The notes under the pieces are model-generated. The model had not been told where the DNA came from, did no database searches, and saw only the letters and a program-made list of their open reading frames with translations. From positions 268,056 to 332,055 of the forward strand of contig NZ_VUMO01000001.1 in NCBI RefSeq assembly GCF_009696145.1: a DNA stretch of 64,000 nt. Reading direction: 5' to 3'. A program made the position numbers and the translations under genes. This stretch comes from Pseudoramibacter porci. GTDB lineage: Bacteria > Bacillota > Clostridia > Eubacteriales > Eubacteriaceae. Below are positions 1-8,658 of the stretch, piece after piece; position 1 is the first letter of the stretch, and every line of letters begins with the position of its first letter.

Positions 1-2517
1 GGCATCGATATCGTCCAGGCGCAGATTTTAATCGCGGAAGGGTATGCTCTGGATTCTGACGCCATTCAAATTCGCTCCCAAGACGACATTTCGACACGGG
101 GCTACGCGATTCAGTGCCGAATTACGACGGAAAATCCAAAGATGCATTTTATGCCCGATACCGGCCGGATTGACGTTTACCGAACGGCCAGCGGTCCGGG
201 TATCCGACTGGACGGTGGCAACGGGTTTACCGGATCGGTCATCTCACCTTATTACGACAGTCTGCTGGTCAAATGTTCCGCCTACGGCCGGACATTCGAG
301 GAGACGCGTCGGAAAGCGATTCGTGCCCTCAAGGAAACGATGATCAGCGGCGTAGAAACCAACAAGGATTTCCTGATTAACGTGCTTGAACATCCGATTT
401 TCAAGTCGGGAACATGTACGACAAAGTTCATCGGCGACCATCCGGAGCTATTCGAAATTGAAGATAAAAAGAGTCCGGAAATGGACACCATTCGCTATTT
501 CGGCGATATTGTGGTCAACGAAACATTCGGGAAAAAACCGGTGCTCGCTGAACCGAAAGTGCCGGAGCTGCCCCGGAATGCCAGAATTCAACCACTTTCA
601 GGTACGAAGCAGATCCTCGATCAGCGTGGGGCAGACGGCCTTGTCAATTGGATCAAGGCACAGGATCGGCTGCTCATTACAGATACGACGATGCGGGATG
701 CTCATCAATCGCTGATGGCAACGCGCGTACGTACGCGGGATATGGATCGCATTGCGGCAGACACGGCGTATTACGGACGAGATTTGTTCTCGCTGGAAAT
801 GTGGGGCGGCGCTACTTTTGATGTGGCGTACAATTTCTTGAGAGAATCGCCGTGGCACCGGCTCGACCTACTTCGGAAAAAAATCCCAAATATCTGTTTT
901 CAGATGCTGCTGCGCGGCGCCAACGGTGTCGGTTACAAAAATTATCCGGACAATGTCATTCGCAAATTCGTGCAGCAGTCGGCAAAATCAGGCATCGATG
1001 TCTTCAGGATTTTCGACTCTCTGAACTGGATGGAAAATATGAAAGTGGCCATCGAAGAGGTGCTCAAGGCAGGGAAAGTGGCTGAAGTCGCGATGTGCTA
1101 CACCGGTGATATTCTCGATACATCGAAGACGAAATACAATTTGGATTATTACGTCAAAATGGCGCATGAAATCGAAAAGACCGGCGCACATATCCTCGCG
1201 ATCAAGGACATGTCTGCGCTTTGCAAGCCTCAGGCGGCGAGGAAGCTGGTCTCGGTTCTGAAGAGTGAAGTTAAAATGCCGATTCATTTCCACACACACG
1301 ATACGGCCGGCAACGGTGTGGCTTCTGCGCTGATGGCGGCGTACGGCGGCGCCGATATTGTCGACGCGGCTTTAGCCGGAATGAGTGGTTTGACCTCGCA
1401 GCCGAATTTGAATTCCATTGTCGCAGCCCTCAAACACACGCCGTTTGACACGGAACTTGACGATCAGGATCTTCAGATCCTCTCTGATTACTGGACGGGT
1501 CTGCGGCCGACGTACAGCAAATTTGAAAGCGGCTTGAAGAGCAGCAGCACTGAAATTTACGACATGGAAATTCCAGGGGGGCAATACTCCAATCTTCAAA
1601 AACAGGTCGAAAGCTTTGGCTTGGGTCATAAATTTGGTGAAGTCAAGAACATGTATAAGGTGGCGAACCAGCTGCTTGGCGATATTGTCAAGGTAACACC
1701 TTCGTCAAAGGTCAACGGCGATTTGGCCATCTTCATGGTTCAAAATGACTTGAACGCGGACAATATTTACGAGAAAGGCAAGGATTTAGCATTTCCAAAT
1801 TCCGTTGTTGATTTCTTTAAGGGCATGATCGGACAGCCGGTCGGCGGATTTAATAAACGCCTTCAGAAAATTGTGCTGAAAGGGCAGAAGCCGATCACAG
1901 TCCGGCCTGGATCACTGATTCCGCCGGAAGATTTCGATCAAGTCCGAAAGACATTCAAAGAAAAATATGACATGGATTTGGATGACCGCCAGCTGGTTTC
2001 AGCGACGATGTATCCAAAAGTTTACCAGGAATATTTGGATTTCAAACAGAATTACGGCGATCTGGAACGGATGGAAAGCCACGCGTTCTTCTACGGCCTT
2101 AGAGAAGGTGAAACCACTGAAGTGGAAGTTGGAACGGGTAAGAAAATCATTGTGACTCTGATCCGCGTCGGCGAACCAGACGAAGATGGGGAACGTACCG
2201 TAACCTTCGAAGTCGACGGCTTCCGCCGGCGGATTAAAGTACAGGATAAATATTCGCTGTCATCCCAAAAGAAAGATCGCATGTTAAAAGCGGATCCAAA
2301 CAATCCGAAGGAAGTCGGTTCGGCGATCCCGGGGACAGTGCTCAAGGTGCAGGTCAACGAAGGTGATCAAGTCAAGAAAAATCAGGTGCTGACAGTAGTC
2401 GAAGCGATGAAAATGGAAACGGAAATCGTGTCACCAGTTGATGGCACAGTCGATACGATTTATGTGTCGGAAGGACAGACAGTCGAATCTGGTGAATTGA
2501 TGATGAAATTGAATTAG
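1..2517 (+). CDS. pyc: Pyruvate carboxylase, C-terminal part (5' end outside window)
   Basis: The enzyme carboxylates pyruvate to oxaloacetate with biotin and ATP. The open frame runs in from the left edge, so the Met at 142 is internal. The first ~110 codons are the end of the biotin carboxylase domain (GYAIQCRITTENP). Next comes the carboxyltransferase domain with TMRDAHQSL near 690-716 and a metal-site HFHTHDTAGN near 1288-1317. The conserved carboxylase domain follows, and a biotinyl domain closes the protein with VVEAMKMETE; the biotinylated Lys codon is at 2410-2412. All domains lie in one polypeptide, which is the single-chain form rather than the split PycAB form. The stop is at 2515-2517. 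No clear plus-strand hairpin terminator was found directly after it. Confidence 0.97.
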   Translation, partial: GIDIVQAQILIAEGYALDSDAIQIRSQDDISTRGYAIQCRITTENPKMHFMPDTGRIDVYRTASGPGIRLDGGNGFTGSVISPYYDSLLVKCSAYGRTFEETRRKAIRALKETMISGVETNKDFLINVLEHPIFKSGTCTTKFIGDHPELFEIEDKKSPEMDTIRYFGDIVVNETFGKKPVLAEPKVPELPRNARIQPLSGTKQILDQRGADGLVNWIKAQDRLLITDTTMRDAHQSLMATRVRTRDMDRIAADTAYYGRDLFSLEMWGGATFDVAYNFLRESPWHRLDLLRKKIPNICFQMLLRGANGVGYKNYPDNVIRKFVQQSAKSGIDVFRIFDSLNWMENMKVAIEEVLKAGKVAEVAMCYTGDILDTSKTKYNLDYYVKMAHEIEKTGAHILAIKDMSALCKPQAARKLVSVLKSEVKMPIHFHTHDTAGNGVASALMAAYGGADIVDAALAGMSGLTSQPNLNSIVAALKHTPFDTELDDQDLQILSDYWTGLRPTYSKFESGLKSSSTEIYDMEIPGGQYSNLQKQVESFGLGHKFGEVKNMYKVANQLLGDIVKVTPSSKVNGDLAIFMVQNDLNADNIYEKGKDLAFPNSVVDFFKGMIGQPVGGFNKRLQKIVLKGQKPITVRPGSLIPPEDFDQVRKTFKEKYDMDLDDRQLVSATMYPKVYQEYLDFKQNYGDLERMESHAFFYGLREGETTEVEVGTGKKIIVTLIRVGEPDEDGERTVTFEVDGFRRRIKVQDKYSLSSQKKDRMLKADPNNPKEVGSAIPGTVLKVQVNEGDQVKKNQVLTVVEAMKMETEIVSPVDGTVDTIYVSEGQTVESGELMMKLN

Positions 2518-2581
2518 AGAAGAAGAGACGGGGAACCGAAAGGGGAACCGTTCTTTTTTATATGATTTAAGATAATTTTTG

Positions 2582-2892
2582 CAAAAAAATAAGACCAGTC
2601 TTGCTCGTTCTCAGAGATTTTACTTCTTCGATTTGATGCAAGCTGGTCTTTAGATCTCACTTAAACTTTGCACTTCCGGTGGTCCATCCTCCTTTCGTTG
2701 AATTTAAAAGACGATGATAAACTTCTTCAACCTATCAACCACTATGACCTTCCGATAAATCTGCCTTACTAAGCCGCTTTCCAATTAATAAAAACTAATT
2801 GCCTAACCTTCTGCTTAATACGCTGGATTTTGGTAATGATCGGGTTAATATTTATCTCATTACTCTTTTATTTACCATCTGTACTTTTATTT
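2582..2892 (-). ncRNA. Candidate structured non-coding RNA, ~310 nt, class unknown
   Basis: No convincing gene fills this interval, but the minus strand holds a complete transcription unit: a good promoter just upstream (2899-2927), about 310 nt of sequence, and an intrinsic terminator (2583-2650). The predicted RNA has nested helices: GTAATGA/TCATTAC (plus-strand 2833-2839 with 2857-2863), TAAGC/GCTTA (2770-2774 with 2813-2817) enclosing CAATTA/TAATTG (2782-2787 with 2796-2801), then the long terminal stem. Near its 3' end it carries a perfect AAAGGAGG directly abutting ATG, too close for normal initiation. I do not recognise the family. Known clostridial RNAs such as raiA-motif or 6S should be tested first. 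Confidence 0.55.
2583..2650 (-). terminator. Intrinsic terminator of the minus-strand RNA
   Basis: An inverted repeat pairs 2591-2604 with 2638-2650 (13 pairs, one bulge). On the minus strand it is followed by a U-run encoded at 2589-2583. The T-run lies only on the minus side, which fixes the direction. Confidence 0.6.
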
Positions 2893-2898
2893 GTCTAC

Positions 2899-2927
2899 AG
2901 TATAGCAGGGAAAAGCAGAAATGTAAA
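2899..2927 (-). promoter_or_regulatory. Promoter for the minus-strand RNA
   Basis: On the minus strand, -35 TTTACA (2927-2922), a 17-nt spacer, and -10 TATACT (2904-2899): five of six matches to sigma-A consensus in each box with ideal spacing. Expected transcription start is near 2892. Confidence 0.6.
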
Positions 2928-3067
2928 GGTTTATTTATAAAAATATTAAATGACTTTAATCATATCATTACATTTGTTGAAAATTATACAGAGAATATTT
3001 AAATTACATAAACACAGTGTGTTAGTGTATAATAAAATATAATCTAATTAAATAAAGGAGGCCCTCA

Positions 3068-3991
3068 ATGGATAATTTCTTTATTACGCTGAGATCGCAG
3101 TTTTCCTTTTCCAATGTCATTGAGATCCTCGTCATTACTTTTTTAATTTATAAAATACTCATGTGGATTCGTGGGACGCAGGCGGAGCAGGTCGCAAAGG
3201 GATTGATCATTGTGCTGGTTCTGATTCCGCTCAGCTCCTGGCTTGGGTTTACAACTTTAAATTATATTTTAAATATTGTCGTGACTTGGGCGGTCATATT
3301 AATTGTTGTCGTGTTTCAACCGGAGTTGCGCTCAGCGCTGGAACAGTTGGGCAACAATAAATTATTTGATCGCATGTTCAGGTCATCCGGTGAGCGAAAA
3401 ATTTATAGCAATATTCAGGAAATCGCGAAGGCCGCGGCGGATATGTCCGAAGTTAGAATGGGTGCGTTGATGGTTTTTCCGGTGAACACTGGCCTCAAAG
3501 ACATCGAGGCGACGGGCATTAAGCTCAATGCAGATATTTCAACTGAGCTGATTGAAAATATTTTTACGCCCAATCGGCCGTTGCACGATGGTGCTGTGAT
3601 CATTGATTTGTGGAGCGGTAAAGTTAAAACGGCGGGGTGTCTTCTGCCACTGACAGACCGCAAGACGTTAAACTCGTCTCTGGGAACGCGGCATCGTGCT
3701 GGCATTGGTATTTCTGAGAAATCAGATGCGGTGGTTCTCATTGTCTCAGAGGAAACGGGAACCATATCCATGGCCGAGAAAGGCGTACTTCGCCGCGGAT
3801 TTTCGGAGGATGAGCTCGTAGACCTGCTCGCCGAGCGCTTCATTACTATCGATGAAGATGATGACAGTGAAGACGATCTGCCCTATGATGAATATGAAAA
3901 TATCAATGATTACGATGAACCGGCAGATGAGAAAGAAATGTCGACGACGGAAACCTTTGCCAATGGAGAATCGAGCGATGAAGAAAAGTAA
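3068..3991 (+). CDS. cdaA: Diadenylate cyclase CdaA (c-di-AMP synthase)
   Basis: Makes the second messenger c-di-AMP from two ATP at the membrane. Three N-terminal membrane segments (about residues 15-33, 45-60 and 65-83) precede the DAC domain. The signature motifs are intact: LHDGAVII (DGA 174-176) and GTRHRAGIG (RHR 208-210). The length of 307 aa is slightly more than usual because of an acidic tail (Asp/Glu-rich from ~265), which is unlikely to be catalytic. AAAGGAGG sits ideally before the ATG. A TATAAT at 3028-3033 with only a weak -35 is the likely promoter. The stop overlaps the ybbR start by 14 nt, matching the usual cdaA-cdaR operon in Firmicutes; the common third gene glmM is absent. 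Confidence 0.95.
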   Translation: MDNFFITLRSQFSFSNVIEILVITFLIYKILMWIRGTQAEQVAKGLIIVLVLIPLSSWLGFTTLNYILNIVVTWAVILIVVVFQPELRSALEQLGNNKLFDRMFRSSGERKIYSNIQEIAKAAADMSEVRMGALMVFPVNTGLKDIEATGIKLNADISTELIENIFTPNRPLHDGAVIIDLWSGKVKTAGCLLPLTDRKTLNSSLGTRHRAGIGISEKSDAVVLIVSEETGTISMAEKGVLRRGFSEDELVDLLAERFITIDEDDDSEDDLPYDEYENINDYDEPADEKEMSTTETFANGESSDEEK

Positions 3992-5207
3992 TAAAACAGG
4001 CAGTGACAGAACAGCGCGCATCGTGCGGCTGATCATTGCAGCGTGTCTCTCAGTCTTTTTGTGGTCGTACATTAACGGCAATGACATCAATATGATCACA
4101 CAGGAAATTAACAATATTCCGGTTACGCTTATCAATACGGAAAAGCTGACGTCAAAGGGACTTCTGCTCTCAGAACAGAAAAATTATTTCGTCAATATTC
4201 GGGTTCGCGGAAGCGAGCGGAACGTGAGCAAGCTGGACGCTTCGCAGATTACGGCAACGGCAGATCTTTCAGGGGTGAAAGGGCCGGGAACCTATACCGC
4301 AGATGTTGTGCTTCAGGGGCTTCCGAATTCTGTTATCCTGCAGGAGACACAGCCCTCTGAAATCAGGATAAAAATCGACAGCATTCGCCACAAATCCCAC
4401 AGTGTGACGATTAATACCAGCGGGAAGCCCGGAAATCATTTGTCTGTCGTTTCGGCGACGACTTCGGAGAAGGTCCGGGTGGAAGGGCCGAGTCAATCCG
4501 TTAATAAAATCAAGTCGTGCGTTGCGACGGCAAATGTCCAGGATATCACAGACGATACAGATGTGAATATTCCCGTTCGGGCGATTGACAAAAACGGCAA
4601 TGTTCTCTCAGATGTAGAATGTAAGCCTTCGATGATTAAGGCGAGCGTTAAAATCGGGAAGACCAAGCGCGTCAAAATCAAGACACCCAAAACGACAGGC
4701 AGCGTAGGCGATGGGTACAAAGTCGCAAAAATGACAGTCAGCCCTAAAACAGTGCTTCTTGGCGGGAAGGAATCGGATCTAGACAGTATCGATTCTGTAC
4801 GACCGGAGTCAATCGATTTAAACGGCATAAAGAGCGGTACAGTGATACAGAAAAAATTGAATTTGCCGTCAGGTGTGACGGATATGGATGGCAACACCAA
4901 TGTGACGGTGACCATTAAGGTGGAAGCGCTGACAACCAAGCGGCTTATGATTGACGACATCGAACAGCGAAATGTTCCAAACGATCTGACAGTGACAAAA
5001 ATAGAAAATGCATCAGTGTCAGTCAAAATTGAGGGCACGAACAGTGAACTGGCAACCCTTGACAGCAAAGATTTAAGTGCTTGGATCGATTTCTCTGATG
5101 CAGCGGAGGGAACGGGCTCGTACAATATTCAGGTCACGACTGATAAAGGAACGATCAAATCCGTTTCGCCATCTTCTACATCGGCAACCCTCAAATCAAA
5201 AAACTAA
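3978..5207 (+). CDS. cdaR: YbbR-domain protein, CdaA regulator
   Basis: Membrane-anchored extracytoplasmic protein that in Bacillus binds and modulates CdaA. I start it at ATG 3978, not at the upstream in-frame ATG inside cdaA, because GGAGA lies 8 nt before it and the protein then begins with the typical short cytoplasmic leader and single membrane segment (IVRLIIAACLSVFLWSYI, about residues 14-31). The remaining ~375 residues are serial YbbR repeats of beta-rich, Lys/Ser/Thr-rich sequence. Translationally coupled to cdaA through a 14-nt overlap. 409 aa is normal for the family. Confidence 0.9.
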   Translation: MKKSNKTGSDRTARIVRLIIAACLSVFLWSYINGNDINMITQEINNIPVTLINTEKLTSKGLLLSEQKNYFVNIRVRGSERNVSKLDASQITATADLSGVKGPGTYTADVVLQGLPNSVILQETQPSEIRIKIDSIRHKSHSVTINTSGKPGNHLSVVSATTSEKVRVEGPSQSVNKIKSCVATANVQDITDDTDVNIPVRAIDKNGNVLSDVECKPSMIKASVKIGKTKRVKIKTPKTTGSVGDGYKVAKMTVSPKTVLLGGKESDLDSIDSVRPESIDLNGIKSGTVIQKKLNLPSGVTDMDGNTNVTVTIKVEALTTKRLMIDDIEQRNVPNDLTVTKIENASVSVKIEGTNSELATLDSKDLSAWIDFSDAAEGTGSYNIQVTTDKGTIKSVSPSSTSATLKSKN

Positions 5208-5225
5208 TCAAGTGAGATAATAAAC

Positions 5226-6428
5226 ATGGATAAATTCAACAGGTTTAAGATTTGGCAAAATAAAAACGTACGCAGATCGATTCCGTTTTGTATTGCGATC
5301 CTCTTTTTTCTAATTATGACGCATCTCGATTTGATCGGAAGGGCCATTGCGTTTCTCTTTAACTTCATTTTACCGGTCATTGTCGGGATTGTTCTGGCCT
5401 ATATCATGGACCCGCCGATACGAAATATTGAAAAGAAGTTCAGTGAACGTGGCACGAGACATGCAAGGGGCAAGGCCATTACAATTGTCATTTTAATTAT
5501 TCTGGTCTCGCTCGTTTTGTTAATCGTTGCAGTGGTGCCTCAGGTACTCAGCAGTGTGGTCAAGTTTGCAACGAGCAAAACGTCTTATCACGGTGCGCTG
5601 CAGCAATTTGTCGACGGCATTGCGAAACGCCACGTCGATATGAAGACGGCATTTTCCACAATTGACAATATGCTTGACAAAATGCAGAGCCAGGTGCAGG
5701 ATCGTCTGGTTTCCGGCTCTGGCTCCGGCGGACGCCATATCCTCAATTTTGTCATTGACTTCATTTTGGCGATCTATTTTTTGGCAGATAAAAAACGTGT
5801 ACAACGCAATGCGCGCAGATTCTTCAGGCTTTCAATGCGGGACACGACGTACGAAAGAGTTTCGTCGGTATGGAAGCGCTGTGACCGCATTTTCATTAAA
5901 TTCTTATTCTGCGAAGTCATCGATGCGCTGATCGTCGGCTGCGCAAACGCTGCTTTTATGCTGATTTGCCGGATGTCCTATGTGCCGATGATTTCGGTGG
6001 TTGCCGGGTTGACGAATCTCGTGCCAACTTTTGGTCCGATTATCGGCGCCGTCGTTGGGGCTTTTGTGTTGATGATGAATAACCCGATTCACGCGCTGCT
6101 GTTCCTTATTTTTACGGGCATCATCCAGGCTGTTGACGGCTACATGATCAAGCCGAAGCTTTACGGCGACACGTTAGGCGTTCCCGGCATATGGATTTTG
6201 ATCGCTGTGGTCATCGGCGGACGGGTTTTCGGCGTGTGGGGGATGCTTTTAGCCATTCCGATTGTCGCCATTCTCGACATCCTGATCCGTGAAACCTTAC
6301 TGCCGATGATGGAACAGAGAAAAATCAAACGCGAAATGGCCGCGGCAGATCGGAAAATGAAAAATAGTGAAGAAACCGGCGCCCTTGAGCTGCTTCAGGC
6401 ACTTCAAAAGGACGCGCAGGAAAAATAA
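5226..6428 (+). CDS. AI-2E family transporter (PerM/YtvI-like permease)
   Basis: Polytopic membrane protein of the AI-2E/PerM family. Despite the family name, members transport varied substrates or ions, so the substrate here is unknown. Two N-terminal hydrophobic segments, a basic soluble loop (~80-160) and a C-terminal run of membrane helices containing the family's conserved region (LVPTFGPIIGAVVGA, then YMIKPKLYGDTLGVPGIW). The C-terminal ~45 residues are charged and helical. It starts 18 nt after cdaR and is probably co-transcribed, which would place it in the c-di-AMP envelope operon. A strong bidirectional terminator follows. Confidence 0.87.
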   Translation: MDKFNRFKIWQNKNVRRSIPFCIAILFFLIMTHLDLIGRAIAFLFNFILPVIVGIVLAYIMDPPIRNIEKKFSERGTRHARGKAITIVILIILVSLVLLIVAVVPQVLSSVVKFATSKTSYHGALQQFVDGIAKRHVDMKTAFSTIDNMLDKMQSQVQDRLVSGSGSGGRHILNFVIDFILAIYFLADKKRVQRNARRFFRLSMRDTTYERVSSVWKRCDRIFIKFLFCEVIDALIVGCANAAFMLICRMSYVPMISVVAGLTNLVPTFGPIIGAVVGAFVLMMNNPIHALLFLIFTGIIQAVDGYMIKPKLYGDTLGVPGIWILIAVVIGGRVFGVWGMLLAIPIVAILDILIRETLLPMMEQRKIKREMAAADRKMKNSEETGALELLQALQKDAQEK

Positions 6429-6440
6429 AAGACGCATAAA

Positions 6441-6480
6441 AATAACGATCAGGATTTTGAGGTCCTGATCGTTATTTTTT
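6441..6480. terminator. Bidirectional intrinsic terminator
   Basis: Perfect 14-bp stem 6441-6454 with 6463-6476 and an 8-nt loop, followed by T-run to 6480 on plus and A-rich sequence upstream that gives a U-run on minus. It separates the convergent permease and leuA genes. Confidence 0.9.
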
Positions 6481-6490
6481 AGTGTGATGA

Positions 6491-8176
6491 TTATTTCATG
6501 TTTTCTGGTTTTTCCGGCCCGATGTGATTAATGGCAGAGACCAAAGCGCGAATTGAAGCGACGATGATGTCATTGTCGATTCCGGCGCCCCATACTTCAC
6601 GATTGTCATTTAATGTCAAGCCGATATACGCGACGGCGCGGGAATTTGAGCCCTTTTCGAGAGCGTGTTCGCTGTAGGATAAATCCTTGATCGGCGTGTG
6701 GATGTGCTGAATGACGGTGTTGGTAACCGCATCGATGCGGCCGTTGCCGATTTCGCTGTAATCGCCAATGTCGCCTTCGTTGTTAATGGTGAGGTGTGCG
6801 CGGATTTTTCCGTCAGGGAGCTGTTTAAAATGCGCAGCTGGAATGCTGAAGTAATCTTCTTTGTTGACGTAGTGGTCGTTGAAAATTTCGTAGACTTCTT
6901 CCGGTTGCAGTTCGCGATGTCCATGATCAGAAACGTTTTTAACCAGATTGCGCATATGGTCGCGCATTTTTTTAGGCAGATTGAAGCCGTAGTTGTGTTC
7001 GAGGATGAAGCCGATGCCGCCTTTTCCAGATTGAGAGTTGATGCGGATAACATCCTTGTCGTATTGACGGCCGAGATCTTCAGGGTTGATGGTCAAATAC
7101 GGCACATCCCAATGATGATCTTCGCTTTCCCGTGCCATTTTCATGCCTTTGGCGATGGCGTCCTGATGACTTCCCGAGAAGGCAGCAAAGACCAGGGCGC
7201 CTGAATAAGGCTGACGTTCGTAGACGTGCATCCGGGTATCTCGTTCGTAGGCTTCGCAGAGTTCTGGCAGATTGCTGAAGTCCAGCTTTGGATCGACGCC
7301 GTGGGTGTACATGTTGAGCGCCAAGGTGATGATGTCGACGTTGCCGGTGCGTTCTCCATTGCCAAATAAAGTGCCTTCGACACGGTCAGCACCGGCGAGG
7401 AGGCCGAGTTCTGTATCAGCGACGCCGCAGCCTCGATCGTTGTGCGGATGGAGTGAAAGAATCACGTTGTCGCGGTATTTCAAATGTTTGCTCATGTATT
7501 CGATCTGGCTGGCGTAAACGTGAGGGAGGGATAATTCAACGGTAACCGGAAGGTTGATGATAACCTTGTTTTCGGCCGTCGGCTGCCAGACGTCGAGCAC
7601 GGCGTTGCAGACATCGCAGGCATAATCCACTTCTGTGCCGGTAAAGCTTTCCGGTGAATATTCAAATTGGAAATTGCCCGGGGTTTCTTTAGATAAATCG
7701 TTGAGCATTTTGGCGCCGTCGACAGCCAGCTGCAAAATTTCTTCTTTGGATTTTTTAAAGACTTGTTCGCGCTGTTGGCGGGACGTCGAATTGTAGAGGT
7801 GAACGATGGAATGTTTACAGCCTTCCAACGCTTCAAATGTTTTTTTGATGATGTGTTCGCGTGCCTGGGTCAAGACTTGAATCGTTACGTCGTCCGGGAT
7901 CAGATCCTGTTCGATTAAAGTTCTTAAAAATTCGTATTCCGTTTCAGAAGCTGCGGGGAAGCCGACTTCAATTTCTTTAAAGCCGACATCGACCAAATAC
8001 TTGAAATAGTCGATTTTTTCTTCGAGGCTCATGGGGATGATCAACGCTTGGTTGCCGTCGCGGAGATCGACAGAGCACCAAATCGGCGGATGATCGATGT
8101 ATTCTTTATTAACCCAGTCTGTGCAGGGTACTGGGGGCATAAAATAATTCCGTTTGTATTTTTTTGGATTCATCAT
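6491..8176 (-). CDS. leuA: 2-isopropylmalate synthase (LeuA type 2)
   Basis: First committed step of leucine synthesis: acetyl-CoA plus 2-oxoisovalerate to 2-isopropylmalate. The N-terminal TIM-barrel shows VDLRDGNQAL (metal and catalytic Arg-Asp) and HPHNDRGCGVA with the metal-binding His pair. The region after ~430 is the LeuA dimer/regulatory domain that mediates leucine feedback. The protein is 561 aa and begins with the extended N-terminus (NPKKYKRNYF...) of the type-2 class seen in actinobacteria and some Clostridia. AAGGAGG lies 9 nt before the first of two consecutive ATGs. It is monocistronic here, with leuBCD not nearby, and is controlled by the T-box leader immediately upstream. 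Confidence 0.95.
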   Translation of the reverse strand: MMNPKKYKRNYFMPPVPCTDWVNKEYIDHPPIWCSVDLRDGNQALIIPMSLEEKIDYFKYLVDVGFKEIEVGFPAASETEYEFLRTLIEQDLIPDDVTIQVLTQAREHIIKKTFEALEGCKHSIVHLYNSTSRQQREQVFKKSKEEILQLAVDGAKMLNDLSKETPGNFQFEYSPESFTGTEVDYACDVCNAVLDVWQPTAENKVIINLPVTVELSLPHVYASQIEYMSKHLKYRDNVILSLHPHNDRGCGVADTELGLLAGADRVEGTLFGNGERTGNVDIITLALNMYTHGVDPKLDFSNLPELCEAYERDTRMHVYERQPYSGALVFAAFSGSHQDAIAKGMKMARESEDHHWDVPYLTINPEDLGRQYDKDVIRINSQSGKGGIGFILEHNYGFNLPKKMRDHMRNLVKNVSDHGHRELQPEEVYEIFNDHYVNKEDYFSIPAAHFKQLPDGKIRAHLTINNEGDIGDYSEIGNGRIDAVTNTVIQHIHTPIKDLSYSEHALEKGSNSRAVAYIGLTLNDNREVWGAGIDNDIIVASIRALVSAINHIGPEKPENMK

Positions 8177-8220
8177 TTGAATAATCCTCCTTATAAAAAG
8201 ATGAATACTGTGCTTATGAC

Positions 8221-8253
8221 AAAAAAACGCCTCTATGCCAATGCATAGAGGCG
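8221..8253 (-). terminator. Regulated terminator of the leuA T-box
   Basis: 11-bp perfect stem (8243-8253 with 8228-8238), 4-nt loop, followed on minus by seven U (8227-8221). It would compete with the antiterminator formed with the T-box sequence. Confidence 0.85.
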
Positions 8254-8508
8254 ATGTATGACGGTCGCTGTACCACTCTAATTCACATTTTATTGATTAA
8301 TGCTAAAATAAAATGCCTTATTACAGATACGTCTTTAAAAATAAAGATTATATCCTCCTGCGATAACGGGCAGGACCCGGTGTGCCTAATAGGAAAACTG
8401 TTCAGCATTCCGCTCCGAGGCCAGTTCGAAAATTTTCAGCGGCTGCTTCACACCTGCCAGCAGCTCTCTGGACGCTTAGAATTTTTTAATATCCCTCTTC
8501 ATTGCGTT
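8221..8508 (-). promoter_or_regulatory. T-box leader controlling leuA
   Basis: The leader, read on minus, has the T-box hallmarks in order: AGAGAG near 8469, a GCTGG/GGTGTGAAGCAGC hairpin, a Stem I region with GAACTGGCC, and the T-box element AGAGTGGTACAGCGACC (8279-8263). A strong terminator (8253-8221) follows. Aligning to the usual GAA-NNN pattern gives CTG as specifier codon (8424-8422), i.e. leucine, which agrees with leuA. Uncharged tRNA-Leu is expected to bind and stabilise the antiterminator. The T-box class call is firm; the exact specifier is my reading. Confidence 0.88.
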
Positions 8509-8514
8509 GTGTTT

Positions 8515-8543
8515 ATCTTAGCGGTAAAAAAAAGAGATGTCAA
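8515..8543 (-). promoter_or_regulatory. Promoter of the leuA leader
   Basis: Perfect -35 TTGACA (8543-8538), 17-nt spacer, -10 TAAGAT (8520-8515). Places the transcript start near 8508, about 330 nt upstream of leuA. Confidence 0.75.
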
Positions 8544-8658
8544 GTAAAAGTTTTAGGGAAACGTTTTTATCTGATGTTTTGGTTTACGCGGCGCATTTTA
8601 ATTTCCATCAGGTATGTTATAATAAAAAACAAATTCAACGGATAGAGAAGGAAGATTC

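Noticed and set aside
2530..2560. Terminator directly after pyc
   Set aside because: The duplicated GGGGAACCG is a direct repeat and does not form a good stem; the following T-run alone is insufficient.
2663..2688. Eight-codon minus-strand ORF (MDHRKCKV) after AAAGGAGG
   Set aside because: The ATG directly abuts the Shine-Dalgarno tract with zero spacing, so initiation is unlikely; kept only as a note in the RNA entry.
2799..3002. 67-codon plus-strand ORF in the gap before cdaA
   Set aside because: Very AT-rich, no ribosome site, no recognisable domain, and antisense to the predicted minus-strand RNA.
4493..5125. 210-codon minus-strand ORF inside cdaR
   Set aside because: Antisense of the repetitive YbbR domains; Ser/Val-rich low-complexity product.
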